Part shown: positions 51,069-59,497 of the stretch, piece by piece
How positions within the stretch are numbered: position 1 is the stretch's first letter
Layout of the letters: every line of letters begins with the position of its first letter
Assembly (NCBI RefSeq): GCF_000282055.1
Contig: NZ_AKJZ01000007.1
Span: 118,088-182,087, forward strand
Direction of reading: 5' to 3'
DNA: 64,000 nt
Origin: Flavobacterium sp. CF136
GTDB lineage: Bacteria; Bacteroidota; Bacteroidia; Flavobacteriales; Flavobacteriaceae
Program-made: the position numbers and the translations under genes
Notes under the pieces: model-generated
The model's input: the letters and a program-made list of their open reading frames with translations, nothing else
Database searches by the model: none
What the model was told of the DNA's origin: nothing

Positions 51069-51704
51069 CTAAGTAACAATATCAAATACAAATCCATTTT
51101 CCTTCAGAAAACTCAAAGTTTTAGGTAACGCAAATTTTAAATTTTGTGATGCTTTTATACTGTCATGGAAAACAATTACACTTCCTGATTTTACATTTTT
51201 AACGACGTTTTCAAGACATTTTTCAGGACTGATACTCTGGTCAAAATCAGCGCTTAATACATCCCACATGATTATTTTATAGCCTAATTTTCTTAGGAGT
51301 CTGGATTGCTGTCTTTTAATCTTTCCGTACGGTGGACGAAACAATAAAGAAGGAATGTATTTTTGGGATAGGATTTCCGCACATTTCTTTACGTTTTGAA
51401 TATATTCGTTTGTTTCACTTTTCCAGCCATTCATATGGTTCATGGTATGATTTCCAATCGAATGATGTTCTTGTTTTATTTTCAAAAATAACTCTGGATT
51501 AGAATCTATGTTTTTTCCAATACAGAAAAACGTAGCCTTGATATCGTGCTTTTTTAACTCAGCTAAAACCCAATCTGTAATTTCCGGAGTTGGACCATCG
51601 TCAAAAGTGAGATATATTTTCTTTTCGTTGTTAGGGATATCCCAACAATATTTAGAAAACACTCTTTTTATAAATGCGTTAGTTTTTACCCAATAAAAGC
51701 TCAT
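51069..51704 (-). CDS. Polysaccharide deacetylase family protein (NodB domain)
   Basis: A 211-residue carbohydrate esterase of family CE4. The motifs are intact: IYLTFDDGPTPEIT (metal Asp pair), HSIGNHTMNHMNG (metal His pair), LLFRPPYGKIKR, IIMWDVLSADFDQ and SGSVIVFHDSIKA. There is no signal peptide, only a short hydrophobic N-terminus (FYWVKTNAFI), so localisation is uncertain; cytoplasmic CE4 members are known. It removes N- or O-acetyl groups from a glycan such as chitooligosaccharide or peptidoglycan. It converges with the thioredoxin-like gene. Confidence 0.92.
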   Translation of the reverse strand: MSFYWVKTNAFIKRVFSKYCWDIPNNEKKIYLTFDDGPTPEITDWVLAELKKHDIKATFFCIGKNIDSNPELFLKIKQEHHSIGNHTMNHMNGWKSETNEYIQNVKKCAEILSQKYIPSLLFRPPYGKIKRQQSRLLRKLGYKIIMWDVLSADFDQSISPEKCLENVVKNVKSGSVIVFHDSIKASQNLKFALPKTLSFLKENGFVFDIVT

Positions 51705-51733
51705 TTTGAAAGGATTAAAAGATATGTAAAATT

Positions 51734-51776
51734 AAAAAATGCAGCGCTATTTATCAAACAGTGCTGCATTTTTTTA
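51734..51776 (-). terminator. Terminator of the DUF2723 gene
   Basis: AATGCAGCGC (51738-51747) and GTGCTGCATT (51761-51770) pair over 10 bp (one G-T) with A- and T-runs outside. It lies 20 bp after the end of the minus-strand DUF2723 gene. Confidence 0.85.
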
Positions 51777-51796
51777 ATTGCTAAATTTTTCGTATA

Positions 51797-54700
51797 TTAT
51801 TCTTTTTCACGACCAAATCGTTCAAAAACATTTACGTAGGTATTAAAAGTCCTTTTGTGGTTGTTATAAAAGACTAAATCTTTATTGTCTTTCATAACCT
51901 GAAGCAAGCTTCTGTAGCGTTCAATATCTGTTATAATATCAATGGCTAAATCAGATTGGTCGCCAGCACTTAAAGTTGCATAATAATTAAGGTTTTCTTT
52001 ATATTTCTGAACCAATTTATTTAGTAGATCATGTGCTTTTTCTTTTTCACCAACCTTGTAATAACCACCGGTGAAAGGTTCAACAAGTGAATAATATCCG
52101 AATTTCTCCAACGGCATTTTTGTTATTGCCAAATTGATAACATTTTTGGCTTTCTCTATTTTACCTTCTTCGATAAGCTGATTCATCAGGCGTGAAAGAT
52201 TTGTACGATAGGTAATACTGTTTCTTCTGGTTTCAGGATCATGATAAATCTTATCGCTATTGCTATTTCCCCAGTCCCATTTCATTACGATGTCATACAT
52301 TTTATCAGCGTCAATTTGCCCCATATCCATTGGCCCGCCATCTTTTGAAGGCGTATTTTTAACAGGTACTAATTTATACACCATTCCGTCAAGCTGTAAA
52401 TAGTCTTTAAGCCATAAATAATCCTCGTCGTCAAAAGCGCCGCCACTAAAATAGATTGGTCTTTTCCAGTTGTTATTTGCTAAAATATCCAACATCATTA
52501 AGCGATTTTTGTAAAGAGCACTTCCTTTGATATCGATATCCATAAAAGGGACTATAGAATCATTATATTTAGGATTAACTACCTTGTTTTTGATGATGAT
52601 GTTTTTATCCACCGGAATTCTGATTTTATCTGTTGGATAAAAGTGAATGGTCTGACCGTTTTGTAAACCTACAGTAGATTTTGGGTTTTTAATGAATTTA
52701 ATGAAATCATTAATATCCCAGCGCGTTTCTACTTTCTGAATGTGGGCTACATAATCTAATTTATCACCTACATATTCGTCATGTGTAAAAGATATCGGTA
52801 ACGGGTCAGATTCGTAAGCTTTGGCTTTCATTTGATCAATGTACCAATCGGTCATGAAAAGACTTGTGTTTACAATTTTCACATCTGTTCGTACGCCTTC
52901 AATTTCCTGAGCATACCATAAAGGGAACGTGTCATTGTCACCAATGGTAAACAGAATAGCATTTTTATCGCATGAAGTCAGATATGCTTTTGCCATTGCA
53001 ACAGCTGTATATTTACCGGATCTGTCATGATCATCCCAGTTTTGAGAAGCCATTAAAACAGGAGCTGCTAATAAACTTCCGGCAATAATAATTGGACCCG
53101 CAATTTTTGGAGCAAGATATTTTTGAATAGATTCATAGAGTGAATATACCCCGAAGCCTATCCAAATTGCAAAAACATAAAAAGAACCAACTAATGCATA
53201 ATCTCTTTCGCGAGGTTCAAAAGGTCTTTCGTTTAAGTAGATTTTGAGTGCAATTCCCGTAAATAAAAATAAAGCCAAGAGTACATAAAAGCTTTTAAGA
53301 TCTTTATTTGCATGATACATAATTCCGATAAGCCCTAAGATGAAAGGCAGGAAAAAGTAAACATTTCTTCCTTTGTTATTTAAAACGTCTGTAGGTAAAT
53401 TATCCTGTGAACCTAAGTGTAATGAATCTAACGGCTTAATTCCGCTGATCCAGTTACCGTCTAAATTATCATATTTTCCCTGAACATCACTTTGACGCCC
53501 TACAAAATTCCACATCAAATATCTCCAGTACATGTATCCGAATTGATATTCGAACATAAAACTGAAATTATCAACAGTTGATGGTTTTTCAATAATTAAA
53601 TAATCACCATAACTTTTTAAGAATTTTACATAACCTTCATTGTCGATTTGCTTTTGAGCATACGCTTTTCTAAATTCTGAAACTGTTTTTTCAACCTCAT
53701 TGCGTAGTTGAGCAGTAGCTTTGTTGTATTCTTCCTCAGATAATTGGCTGGCATCAATTCCATATTTTGCTAAATCATCCTCGTAAGCATAATTAGGATT
53801 TATTTTGAATTGAGGAGGATTTGTAAAGTTGATATAATTTTGAATATGTTGCGTTTCTGTACTCCACATTCTAGGCAGAATCGTTTTTTGATTGTCATCA
53901 CTGTTCTGATCTGCGTTTTTATAATTATTGGTAATGATATATTTACCGGTTTTATAATCTCTTTCGTAGTTGGGTTTTTTATCCAGATATGGCGTTTTTT
54001 CATCCAATCCGGCAAAAACTTCCGTGTATTGAGGCCCATAAAACAAAGGGTTTACGCCATATTGCTCACGATTATAGTATGCTAAAACTTCGGTAGCATC
54101 AGATGGTTTGTTTTCGTTGATTACTGTATTCGCATTAGCACGAACAGGCAACATCATCCAGGTTGAGAAACCTATTAAAATGAATAAGATGCAAAGAATA
54201 ATAGTGTTGTAAAAAACGAACCCTTTTTGTTTGGTATATTTTAATCCAAAATAAAAGAAAGCAATAAAAAGTAAAGCAACAAAAATGGTTCCTGAGTTAA
54301 AAGGCAATCCCATGCTATTTACCATGAATACTTCGGTTTTACCAAAGAAGGCCATGGTTAATGGAAGAAGCAATTTGAAAATAAATAATAAGATTGCAAT
54401 TACTACAGCATTTGCAATAATGAAGTTTTTTAGAGTAACTTTTTCATAGTGCTTAAAGTAATAAAGAAAACCAATGGCAGGAATCGTTAACAAAGCCATA
54501 AAGTGAACTCCAAACGAAAGACCGATAACAAGCGAAATGATTAACAGCCATTTGTTTCCTTTTGGATGGTCCATATCCTGTTCCCAGCGTAGACCAAGCC
54601 AAAAAAGCAATGCAATTAATAAAGAAGCCATGGCATAAACTTCGGCTTCTACGGCATTAAACCAAAAACTGTCTGAAAACGTATAAGCTAAAGCTCCAAC

Positions 54701-55078
54701 GAAAGAACTTCCTAAAATTACAATTGAATTATTTTGATCAATCTCTGCAAAGCGGGCTACAATTTTTTTCAAAATCATAGACGAAGACCAAAATAAAAAT
54801 AAAATTGTAAAAGCACTTGAAAAAACTGACATCATGTTTACCATTACGGCAACATGCTGATTATCGATTGCAAACATGGCAAAAAACGCACCCATCATCT
54901 GGAATAAAGGAGCTCCGGGCGGGTGGCCAACTTCAAGCTTAGCGGCTGTTGCAATATATTCGCCACAATCCCAAAAGCTCATTGTAGGTTCAACAGTTAA
55001 TGTATAAGTTGTTAAAGCGATTGCAAATGCAAACCAACCAATAATTGTATTCCATTTGTTGAAATTGAATTGTGCCAT
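51797..55078 (-). CDS. Large DUF2723 family membrane protein (GT-C-like)
   Basis: A 1093-residue protein with about 12-14 hydrophobic segments in the first 700 residues and a long soluble C-terminal part. The N-terminal region FWDCGEYIATAAKLEVGHPPGAPLFQ has the D/E and HPPG motif of DUF2723/TMEM260-type families, which resemble GT-C protein O-mannosyltransferases. It is predicted to transfer a sugar from a lipid-linked donor to an extracytoplasmic acceptor. The C-terminal 120 residues contain TPR-like helical pairs (ITYRTNLSRLMNQLIEEGKIEKAKNVINLAI). Single gene with its own terminator. Confidence 0.88.
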   Translation of the reverse strand: MAQFNFNKWNTIIGWFAFAIALTTYTLTVEPTMSFWDCGEYIATAAKLEVGHPPGAPLFQMMGAFFAMFAIDNQHVAVMVNMMSVFSSAFTILFLFWSSSMILKKIVARFAEIDQNNSIVILGSSFVGALAYTFSDSFWFNAVEAEVYAMASLLIALLFWLGLRWEQDMDHPKGNKWLLIISLVIGLSFGVHFMALLTIPAIGFLYYFKHYEKVTLKNFIIANAVVIAILLFIFKLLLPLTMAFFGKTEVFMVNSMGLPFNSGTIFVALLFIAFFYFGLKYTKQKGFVFYNTIILCILFILIGFSTWMMLPVRANANTVINENKPSDATEVLAYYNREQYGVNPLFYGPQYTEVFAGLDEKTPYLDKKPNYERDYKTGKYIITNNYKNADQNSDDNQKTILPRMWSTETQHIQNYINFTNPPQFKINPNYAYEDDLAKYGIDASQLSEEEYNKATAQLRNEVEKTVSEFRKAYAQKQIDNEGYVKFLKSYGDYLIIEKPSTVDNFSFMFEYQFGYMYWRYLMWNFVGRQSDVQGKYDNLDGNWISGIKPLDSLHLGSQDNLPTDVLNNKGRNVYFFLPFILGLIGIMYHANKDLKSFYVLLALFLFTGIALKIYLNERPFEPRERDYALVGSFYVFAIWIGFGVYSLYESIQKYLAPKIAGPIIIAGSLLAAPVLMASQNWDDHDRSGKYTAVAMAKAYLTSCDKNAILFTIGDNDTFPLWYAQEIEGVRTDVKIVNTSLFMTDWYIDQMKAKAYESDPLPISFTHDEYVGDKLDYVAHIQKVETRWDINDFIKFIKNPKSTVGLQNGQTIHFYPTDKIRIPVDKNIIIKNKVVNPKYNDSIVPFMDIDIKGSALYKNRLMMLDILANNNWKRPIYFSGGAFDDEDYLWLKDYLQLDGMVYKLVPVKNTPSKDGGPMDMGQIDADKMYDIVMKWDWGNSNSDKIYHDPETRRNSITYRTNLSRLMNQLIEEGKIEKAKNVINLAITKMPLEKFGYYSLVEPFTGGYYKVGEKEKAHDLLNKLVQKYKENLNYYATLSAGDQSDLAIDIITDIERYRSLLQVMKDNKDLVFYNNHKRTFNTYVNVFERFGREKE

Positions 55079-55272
55079 ATTTTGGTGTTAAATTTTTGAA
55101 TATTTTGATGATACAAAGAAAATGTTTTTTTGTGTAATGAAACGAGCATTAACAAAAAATTCTGCAAAACTATTTAATAAAAGTAAACTATTGTTTGTGA
55201 AATACTTGCGTCCTTATTATCGATTTCAAAGAAAAAAAATGAAAAAAAAAATGAAAATTTTTGACCAAAAAG

Positions 55273-55303
55273 TTTGCACAAACTAAATAAAGCTTTAAAT
55301 TTG
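55273..55303 (+). promoter_or_regulatory. Promoter of tRNA-Gln
   Basis: TTTG (55273-55276), exactly 19 bp, then TAAATTTG (55296-55303), a full TTTG-N19-TAnnTTTG promoter, 20 bp before the tRNA 5' end. Confidence 0.88.
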
Positions 55304-55323
55304 CACTCGCTTAACCGCACTGC

Positions 55324-55394
55324 TGGTCTATGGTGTAATGGTAACACAACTGTTTTTGGTGCAGTCTTTCTAGGTTCGAGTCCTAGTAGACCAA
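55324..55394 (+). tRNA. tRNA-Gln (anticodon TTG)
   Basis: Perfect acceptor TGGTCTA/TAGACCA, D arm with a TAATGGTAA loop, anticodon stem ACTGT/GCAGT around the loop TTTTGGT (anticodon TTG, reading CAA), and T arm CTAGG-TTCGAGT-CCTAG. The discriminator is A and no CCA is encoded. It is 71 nt. Confidence 0.96.
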
Positions 55395-55397
55395 CAT

Positions 55398-55427
55398 AAA
55401 AAGCCTCTCAATTGAGAGGCTTTTTTT
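55398..55427 (+). terminator. Terminator after tRNA-Gln
   Basis: AAGCCTCTCAA and TTGAGAGGCTT form a perfect inverted repeat of 11 bp per arm, followed by a T-run. It begins a few bases after the tRNA 3' end. Confidence 0.94.
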
Positions 55428-55460
55428 ATGGCTTGTTTTTTCCTTAAAAGAATTTATCAT

Positions 55461-55498
55461 AAACAAAAGGTCCTGAAAATTTTCAGGACCTTTTGTTT
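55461..55498 (-). terminator. Terminator of the DUF4369 lipoprotein gene
   Basis: A perfect 19-bp palindrome (AAACAAAAGGTCCTGAAAA with its exact inverted copy, no loop) lies 18 bp after the minus-strand stop codon. It has T-runs on both strands, so it can work on both. Confidence 0.9.
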
Positions 55499-55516
55499 AC
55501 ATTTTAAATATTGAAA

Positions 55517-56236
55517 TTATTTCTTTTCTTCTTTTTTAATATCATTCACATACTTGGTCAGCTTTTTACCATATAGCGAATTTGCTACTTTAGGTGTCAT
55601 AGATTTTTGAATTGTATCTAAAAATCTAATGTTAATATCGTAAATCTCTGCTAAAGCTATATATGGTGCTATTTCGTGATCTTTATGGTTGATGGCGAAA
55701 TTGGTAGCAAATAAATATTTTCGTTTGATATTTGAATCCCCTCTTGTTACAAGACTATCAATAGCTTTTTGATCCTGTCTTTTTAAAGCTTTAAATTTTG
55801 CTTCCACTAAAGAAAGGTTTTCGTCATTAAAGCGAGAATTTATTTTTTTATATTCTTCGTATAGTTCATGATTTTTTGAACCAGTAATTTTTGCTCCATT
55901 TATAAAATTATCAAGATTTGTTTCGATATTTATATTTCCTGGCTCAGCAAAAAACATAATATTATTGTCTAACGAATTGGTTACACCACGATCCAGAAAT
56001 AAGTAAAGCATTTCAGGGGATTTTAATTTGATAGTACTTTCAAATACTGAATTACCATCAATTTTAATGCTGTCTATGGCAACAAGTGCAGTGTCAACAA
56101 CTCTCTGAATATATAAAGTCCCTTTCTTTAAGCCTTTTATGTTTCCGGTAATATGTAAACTGTCTGTTGATTCTTTTTTATCACATGAGATTACTAATAA
56201 GGCAATTGCAATAAACGCAATAATTGATTTTTTCAT
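55517..56236 (-). CDS. Lipoprotein with DUF4369 domain
   Basis: A 239-residue lipoprotein. The type II signal peptide ends at the lipobox LLVISCDKKES (Cys near residue 18). SLHITGNIKGLKKGTLYIQRVVDTALVAIDSIKIDGNSVFESTIKLKSPEMLYLFLDRG is the DUF4369 beta-domain that in Bacteroidota often precedes a thioredoxin-like (AhpC/TSA or TlpA) domain. Here that domain is missing and is replaced by a helical C-terminus (EYKKINSRFNDENLSLVEAKFKAL). It is therefore a shorter variant. Function unknown. It stands alone with its own terminator. Confidence 0.85.
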   Translation of the reverse strand: MKKSIIAFIAIALLVISCDKKESTDSLHITGNIKGLKKGTLYIQRVVDTALVAIDSIKIDGNSVFESTIKLKSPEMLYLFLDRGVTNSLDNNIMFFAEPGNINIETNLDNFINGAKITGSKNHELYEEYKKINSRFNDENLSLVEAKFKALKRQDQKAIDSLVTRGDSNIKRKYLFATNFAINHKDHEIAPYIALAEIYDINIRFLDTIQKSMTPKVANSLYGKKLTKYVNDIKKEEKK

Positions 56237-56384
56237 TATTTTTTAGATTTTGCTGCAAAATAAAGAAATTTTTTAAATGAGGTGGAAGTGATGGTTCATT
56301 TTTTTAGAATAAATTCTAACCTTTAAGTTTTTTTCCTTTCACCGATTTTAAACAGATATGAACAACTGGCTAAAAACTATATCC

Positions 56385-56392
56385 TATCTTTG
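56385..56392 (+). promoter_or_regulatory. -7 element before the EamA transporter gene
   Basis: TATCTTTG fits TAnnTTTG and lies 29 bp before the ATG at 56422. No clear -33 box is present at 19-bp spacing. Confidence 0.45.
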
Positions 56393-56421
56393 CAGGCTCA
56401 AAATTTTAAAATAAAACAAAA

Positions 56422-57333
56422 ATGTCACAAAAGAATGTCCTGAAAGGAGTTTTTCTGGTTGCTTTAGGTGCCACAAGTTATGGTATGCTGGCTACTTTCG
56501 TAAAAATGGCCTATAGTGAAGGTTTTACTACTGCCGAAGTTACTACTTCTCAATTTATACTGGGGATTTTAGGGATTTTGCTAATTAATGCTTTCCAAAA
56601 AGCAAAGCATAAAGAAAATGTGGTAAAAGCTACCCGTAAAAATATTTTTAGTTTAATGCTTGCAGGAACTTCATTAGGCATGACCAGCTTGTTTTATTAT
56701 CTGGCTGTAAAATATATTCCGGTTTCGATTGGTATTGTTCTGCTCATGCAAACTGTGTGGATGGGAGTTTTACTTGAAATGATTTTAGAAAAAAAATTGC
56801 CGTCACTTCAAAAAATAACAGCTGTCTTTATTGTTCTTGTCGGGACTGTATTAGCGACCAATATTATTAATAATGATATCGAATTAGATTGGAGAGGAAT
56901 TGGCTGGGGAATTCTGGCAGCTGCATCATTTACTGCGACAATGTTTACGGCCAATCATGTAGCAACTGAAATTTCTTCAGCTCAACGAAGTTTGTATATG
57001 CTTTTGGGTGGAGCTATTATTGTTTTTTCGTTTGCATTTGTAACACAAAATGCTCCTTTTAATCCGGCTATTTTTATGAAATGGGGAATTGCACTTTCAC
57101 TCTTTGGAACAATCATTCCTCCAATGCTTATGAATGCAGGTTTTCCGTTAACCGGAATTGGTTTAGGAAGTATTGTTTCGGCACTTGAACTGCCTGTTTC
57201 TGTAATGATGGCATTTGTTTTATTAAATGAAGAAGTAATTTTTCTGCAATGGGTTGGGATTCTGTTTATTATTTTGGCCATTATTATCATGAATATTAAT
57301 TTCACGAAAAAAGGATTGATTAATAAATTGTAA
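56422..57333 (+). CDS. EamA family (DMT) transporter
   Basis: A 303-residue membrane protein of ten predicted transmembrane segments in two EamA halves (about 5-145 and 155-298). The N-terminal half shows VFLVALGATSYGMLATFVKMAYSEGFTTAEVTTSQFILGILGILL and the second half has FTATMFTANHVATEISSAQRSLYMLLGGAIIVF. Drug/metabolite transporters of this type export or import small solutes such as amino acids; substrate unknown. It is preceded by its own -7 element and followed by a DoxX-like gene. Confidence 0.9.
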   Translation: MSQKNVLKGVFLVALGATSYGMLATFVKMAYSEGFTTAEVTTSQFILGILGILLINAFQKAKHKENVVKATRKNIFSLMLAGTSLGMTSLFYYLAVKYIPVSIGIVLLMQTVWMGVLLEMILEKKLPSLQKITAVFIVLVGTVLATNIINNDIELDWRGIGWGILAAASFTATMFTANHVATEISSAQRSLYMLLGGAIIVFSFAFVTQNAPFNPAIFMKWGIALSLFGTIIPPMLMNAGFPLTGIGLGSIVSALELPVSVMMAFVLLNEEVIFLQWVGILFIILAIIIMNINFTKKGLINKL

Positions 57334-57401
57334 AAAAAATCATACTTAAAATATATAAAGTGCCTGAATTTTTATTAAATTCGTGCTAAATTTTGATTAT
57401 C

Positions 57402-57755
57402 ATGGAGTTACCCTGGCACTTATATTTGATGGCTTTTCTTTATATTGTTGCGGGGATTAATCATTTCAGAAGCCCCGAAATATATCATAAAATAATTCCT
57501 CCTTATTTTTCAAATCCCAAATTATTAAATTTTTTAAGCGGAGTTGCCGAAATAACTTTAGGTATTCTCCTGACTCTTCCTTTTTTGACCCATTTTTCTG
57601 CATGGGGAATTATAGTTTTGTTAGTTGCAGTATTTCCGGCAAATTTATTCATGTATCAGGACAAAAAAGCAAGCTTTGGTTTACCAAAATGGATTTTATT
57701 ACTACGTATGCCGTTACAGCTTTTGTTGATTTTATGGGCATATCAATATACCTGA
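57402..57755 (+). CDS. DoxX-like small membrane protein
   Basis: A 117-residue protein with four hydrophobic segments. I chose ATG 57402 (MELPWHLYLMAFLYIVAGINHF) over a TTG nine bases upstream. HFRSPEIYHKIIPPYFSNPKLLNFLSGVAEITLGILL is the characteristic region of the DoxX-like membrane family (inner-membrane proteins of uncertain role). It lies 68 bp after the EamA gene and 29 bp before aqpZ, so it may be in a membrane-protein operon. Confidence 0.8.
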   Translation: MELPWHLYLMAFLYIVAGINHFRSPEIYHKIIPPYFSNPKLLNFLSGVAEITLGILLTLPFLTHFSAWGIIVLLVAVFPANLFMYQDKKASFGLPKWILLLRMPLQLLLILWAYQYT

Positions 57756-57784
57756 CTATTAACCATTAATTAAAATTATTTATT

Positions 57785-58492
57785 ATGAAAAAATTATTTG
57801 CAGAATTTTTCGGAACGTATTGGCTTGTTTTTGGAGGTTGCGGAAGTGCGCTCTTTGCAGCCGGAATCCCCGATTTAGGAATTGGGTTTGTAGGTGTTTC
57901 TTTAGCATTTGGTTTGACGGTTTTAACAATGGCATATGCTGTTGGACATATTTCAGGCGGGCATTTTAATCCTGCTGTATCTTTTGGATTATGGGCTGGC
58001 GGAAGGTTCTCCGCAAAAGATTTGGTTCCGTATATTATAGCACAATGTATTGGCGCTCTTGCTGCTGCCGGAACATTGTTTGTTATTTGGTCCGGAAAAG
58101 CCGGAAATGTAATAGATAATACCAGAGCCGGTGCTTTTGCTTCTAATGGTTTTGGAGCATTTTCGCCGGATGGTTATTCCATGTCATCTGCTTTTATAGC
58201 CGAATTTGTACTTACCTTCTTCTTCTTGTTAATAATATTAGGGGCAACAGATAAATTTGCAAACGAAAGATTTGCCGGGATAGCTATCGGATTAGCTTTG
58301 ACATTAATTCATTTAATAAGTATTCCAATTACTAATACTTCCGTGAACCCTGCAAGATCATTATCTCAGGCTATTTTTACCGGAGGAGGTCCCTTATCGC
58401 AAGTTTGGTTATTTTGGGCAGCTCCAATTTTAGGGGCAATAACAGCTGGATTTATTTATAAAACAGTATTACAAAAGCACGACGTGGCATAA
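57785..58492 (+). CDS. aqpZ: Aquaporin Z
   Basis: A 235-residue channel with six transmembrane segments. Both NPA half-helices are present: [12 protein letters not shown] and [11 protein letters not shown]. The signature arginine follows the second NPA (NPARS). [21 protein letters not shown] at the N-terminus fits AqpZ, and residues such as H in [19 protein letters not shown] agree with the water-selective filter (F/H/R). It carries water across the inner membrane. It lies 29 bp after the DoxX-like gene and 35 bp before a GlsB-like gene. Confidence 0.95.
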   Translation: MKKLFAEFFGTYWLVFGGCGSALFAAGIPDLGIGFVGVSLAFGLTVLTMAYAVGHISGGHFNPAVSFGLWAGGRFSAKDLVPYIIAQCIGALAAAGTLFVIWSGKAGNVIDNTRAGAFASNGFGAFSPDGYSMSSAFIAEFVLTFFFLLIILGATDKFANERFAGIAIGLALTLIHLISIPITNTSVNPARSLSQAIFTGGGPLSQVWLFWAAPILGAITAGFIYKTVLQKHDVA

Positions 58493-58527
58493 TCTAATTC
58501 AATTACTAACATTAAAAATTTAAAATT

Positions 58528-58770
58528 ATGGGATTTTTGTATTTCTTACTTATTGGAGCAATTTCAGGATGGTTAGCCGGTCAGGTTTGGAAAGGCGCAG
58601 GTTTTGGCTTAATTGGCAATATTATCGTCGGAATCATTGGTGGAGTTATTGGCGGCTGGATTGCAGGGAAATTAGGCATTGGCGGAGGCGGACTCCTTTG
58701 GCAGATTCTAATTGCTGTTGGGGGAGCCTGGGTACTATTGTTTATAATCAGTTTGATTAAAAAAGGATAA
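58528..58770 (+). CDS. GlsB/YeaQ/YmgE family stress-response membrane protein
   Basis: An 80-residue glycine-rich membrane protein. LIGAISGWLAGQVWKGAGFGLIGNIIVGIIGGVIGGWIAGKLGI is the family signature with two glycine-zipper-like helices, followed by a third hydrophobic segment (LLWQILIAVGGAWVLLFIISLI). Members are transglycosylase-associated or stress-induced membrane proteins; the mechanism is poorly known. It ends at a terminator 25 bp downstream, which closes the EamA-DoxX-aqpZ-GlsB group. Confidence 0.9.
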   Translation: MGFLYFLLIGAISGWLAGQVWKGAGFGLIGNIIVGIIGGVIGGWIAGKLGIGGGGLLWQILIAVGGAWVLLFIISLIKKG

Positions 58771-59118
58771 ATATTGCAGAAAGTAATTTATTTTAAAAAG
58801 AGAAAATCTTATATTTATATCTGATTTTCTCTTTTTTTATACAACAAATCCAGTTTTAAGGGTGTTTTTATAAGAATAAAGAAAATCATAATCCATAGAG
58901 ATGGGGTTGATACCCATATGGCAGAAGGATAAAATAATAAATTGAAAAATTTATTACAAATTCCGGTTCAAAAATCAAGACCAGCAAAAAATAGCTAAAA
59001 TCAGTAAAAAAAATATACTGAATCTGATGAACTAATTATTTTTTTTATTAATATTGATACTTAAATTGAAAATCAATCTATTAATCATTAACCTCTATTT
59101 TGAATTAATTTTCACGTG
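58771..59118. other. 348-bp intergenic region
   Basis: Apart from the terminator at 58795-58836 and a weak TATTTTG run near the 3' end, I see nothing recognisable. It is AT-rich, with no coding potential and no clear repeat. Confidence 0.5.
58795..58836 (+). terminator. Terminator after the GlsB-like gene
   Basis: AAAAAGAGAAAATC (58795-58808) pairs perfectly over 14 bp with GATTTTCTCTTTTT (58823-58836), followed by more Ts. Confidence 0.92.
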
Positions 59119-59397
59119 ATGAAAAAGAGTAACCGCAAAGAATTGAATTGGGAACAAACTGAAAAGCTTGTTTCGTTGGCATTAGAAGAAAGGAATCCAT
59201 TTGAAATTATAAAAAAGGAATTTGGATTGTCGGAAAAAGAAGTTCTGGAAATCATGAAAAAGAAAATGCCTCTTGAAAAATTTGAAATGTGGAAAAAGAA
59301 GGCAATCGCAAATAAACCCAAACCAAAACCAGTTAAAATAGATGATTTTGATGAAGATTTGGACGGAAAGTACTATATAAAAAATAAATTAGACTAA
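59119..59397 (+). CDS. DUF2805 (TIGR03643) family protein
   Basis: A 92-residue protein from ATG 59119 (a GTG three bases upstream is possible). NWEQTEKLVSLALEERNPFEIIKKEFGLSEKEVLEIMKKKMPLEKFEMWKKKA is the DUF2805 pattern: a helix-turn-helix-like FGLSEKEV followed by IMK and FxxWKxKA. The acidic tail DDFDEDLDGKYY is an extension. Members are small, possibly DNA-binding, and of unknown function. It is a single gene with its own terminator. Confidence 0.85.
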   Translation: MKKSNRKELNWEQTEKLVSLALEERNPFEIIKKEFGLSEKEVLEIMKKKMPLEKFEMWKKKAIANKPKPKPVKIDDFDEDLDGKYYIKNKLD

Positions 59398-59402
59398 TTA
59401 TT

Positions 59403-59429
59403 AAACTCCTGAAATCACAGGAGTTTTTT
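59403..59429 (+). terminator. Terminator after the DUF2805 gene
   Basis: AAACTCCTG-AAATCA-CAGGAGTTT, a perfect 9-bp stem with a T-run, 5 bp past the stop codon. Confidence 0.92.
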
Positions 59430-59497
59430 ATTTATGCCTAATAGTGTAACAGTTTTGCATTTTGTAAGACTCATACACAAACTTAAACTCGGAATAA

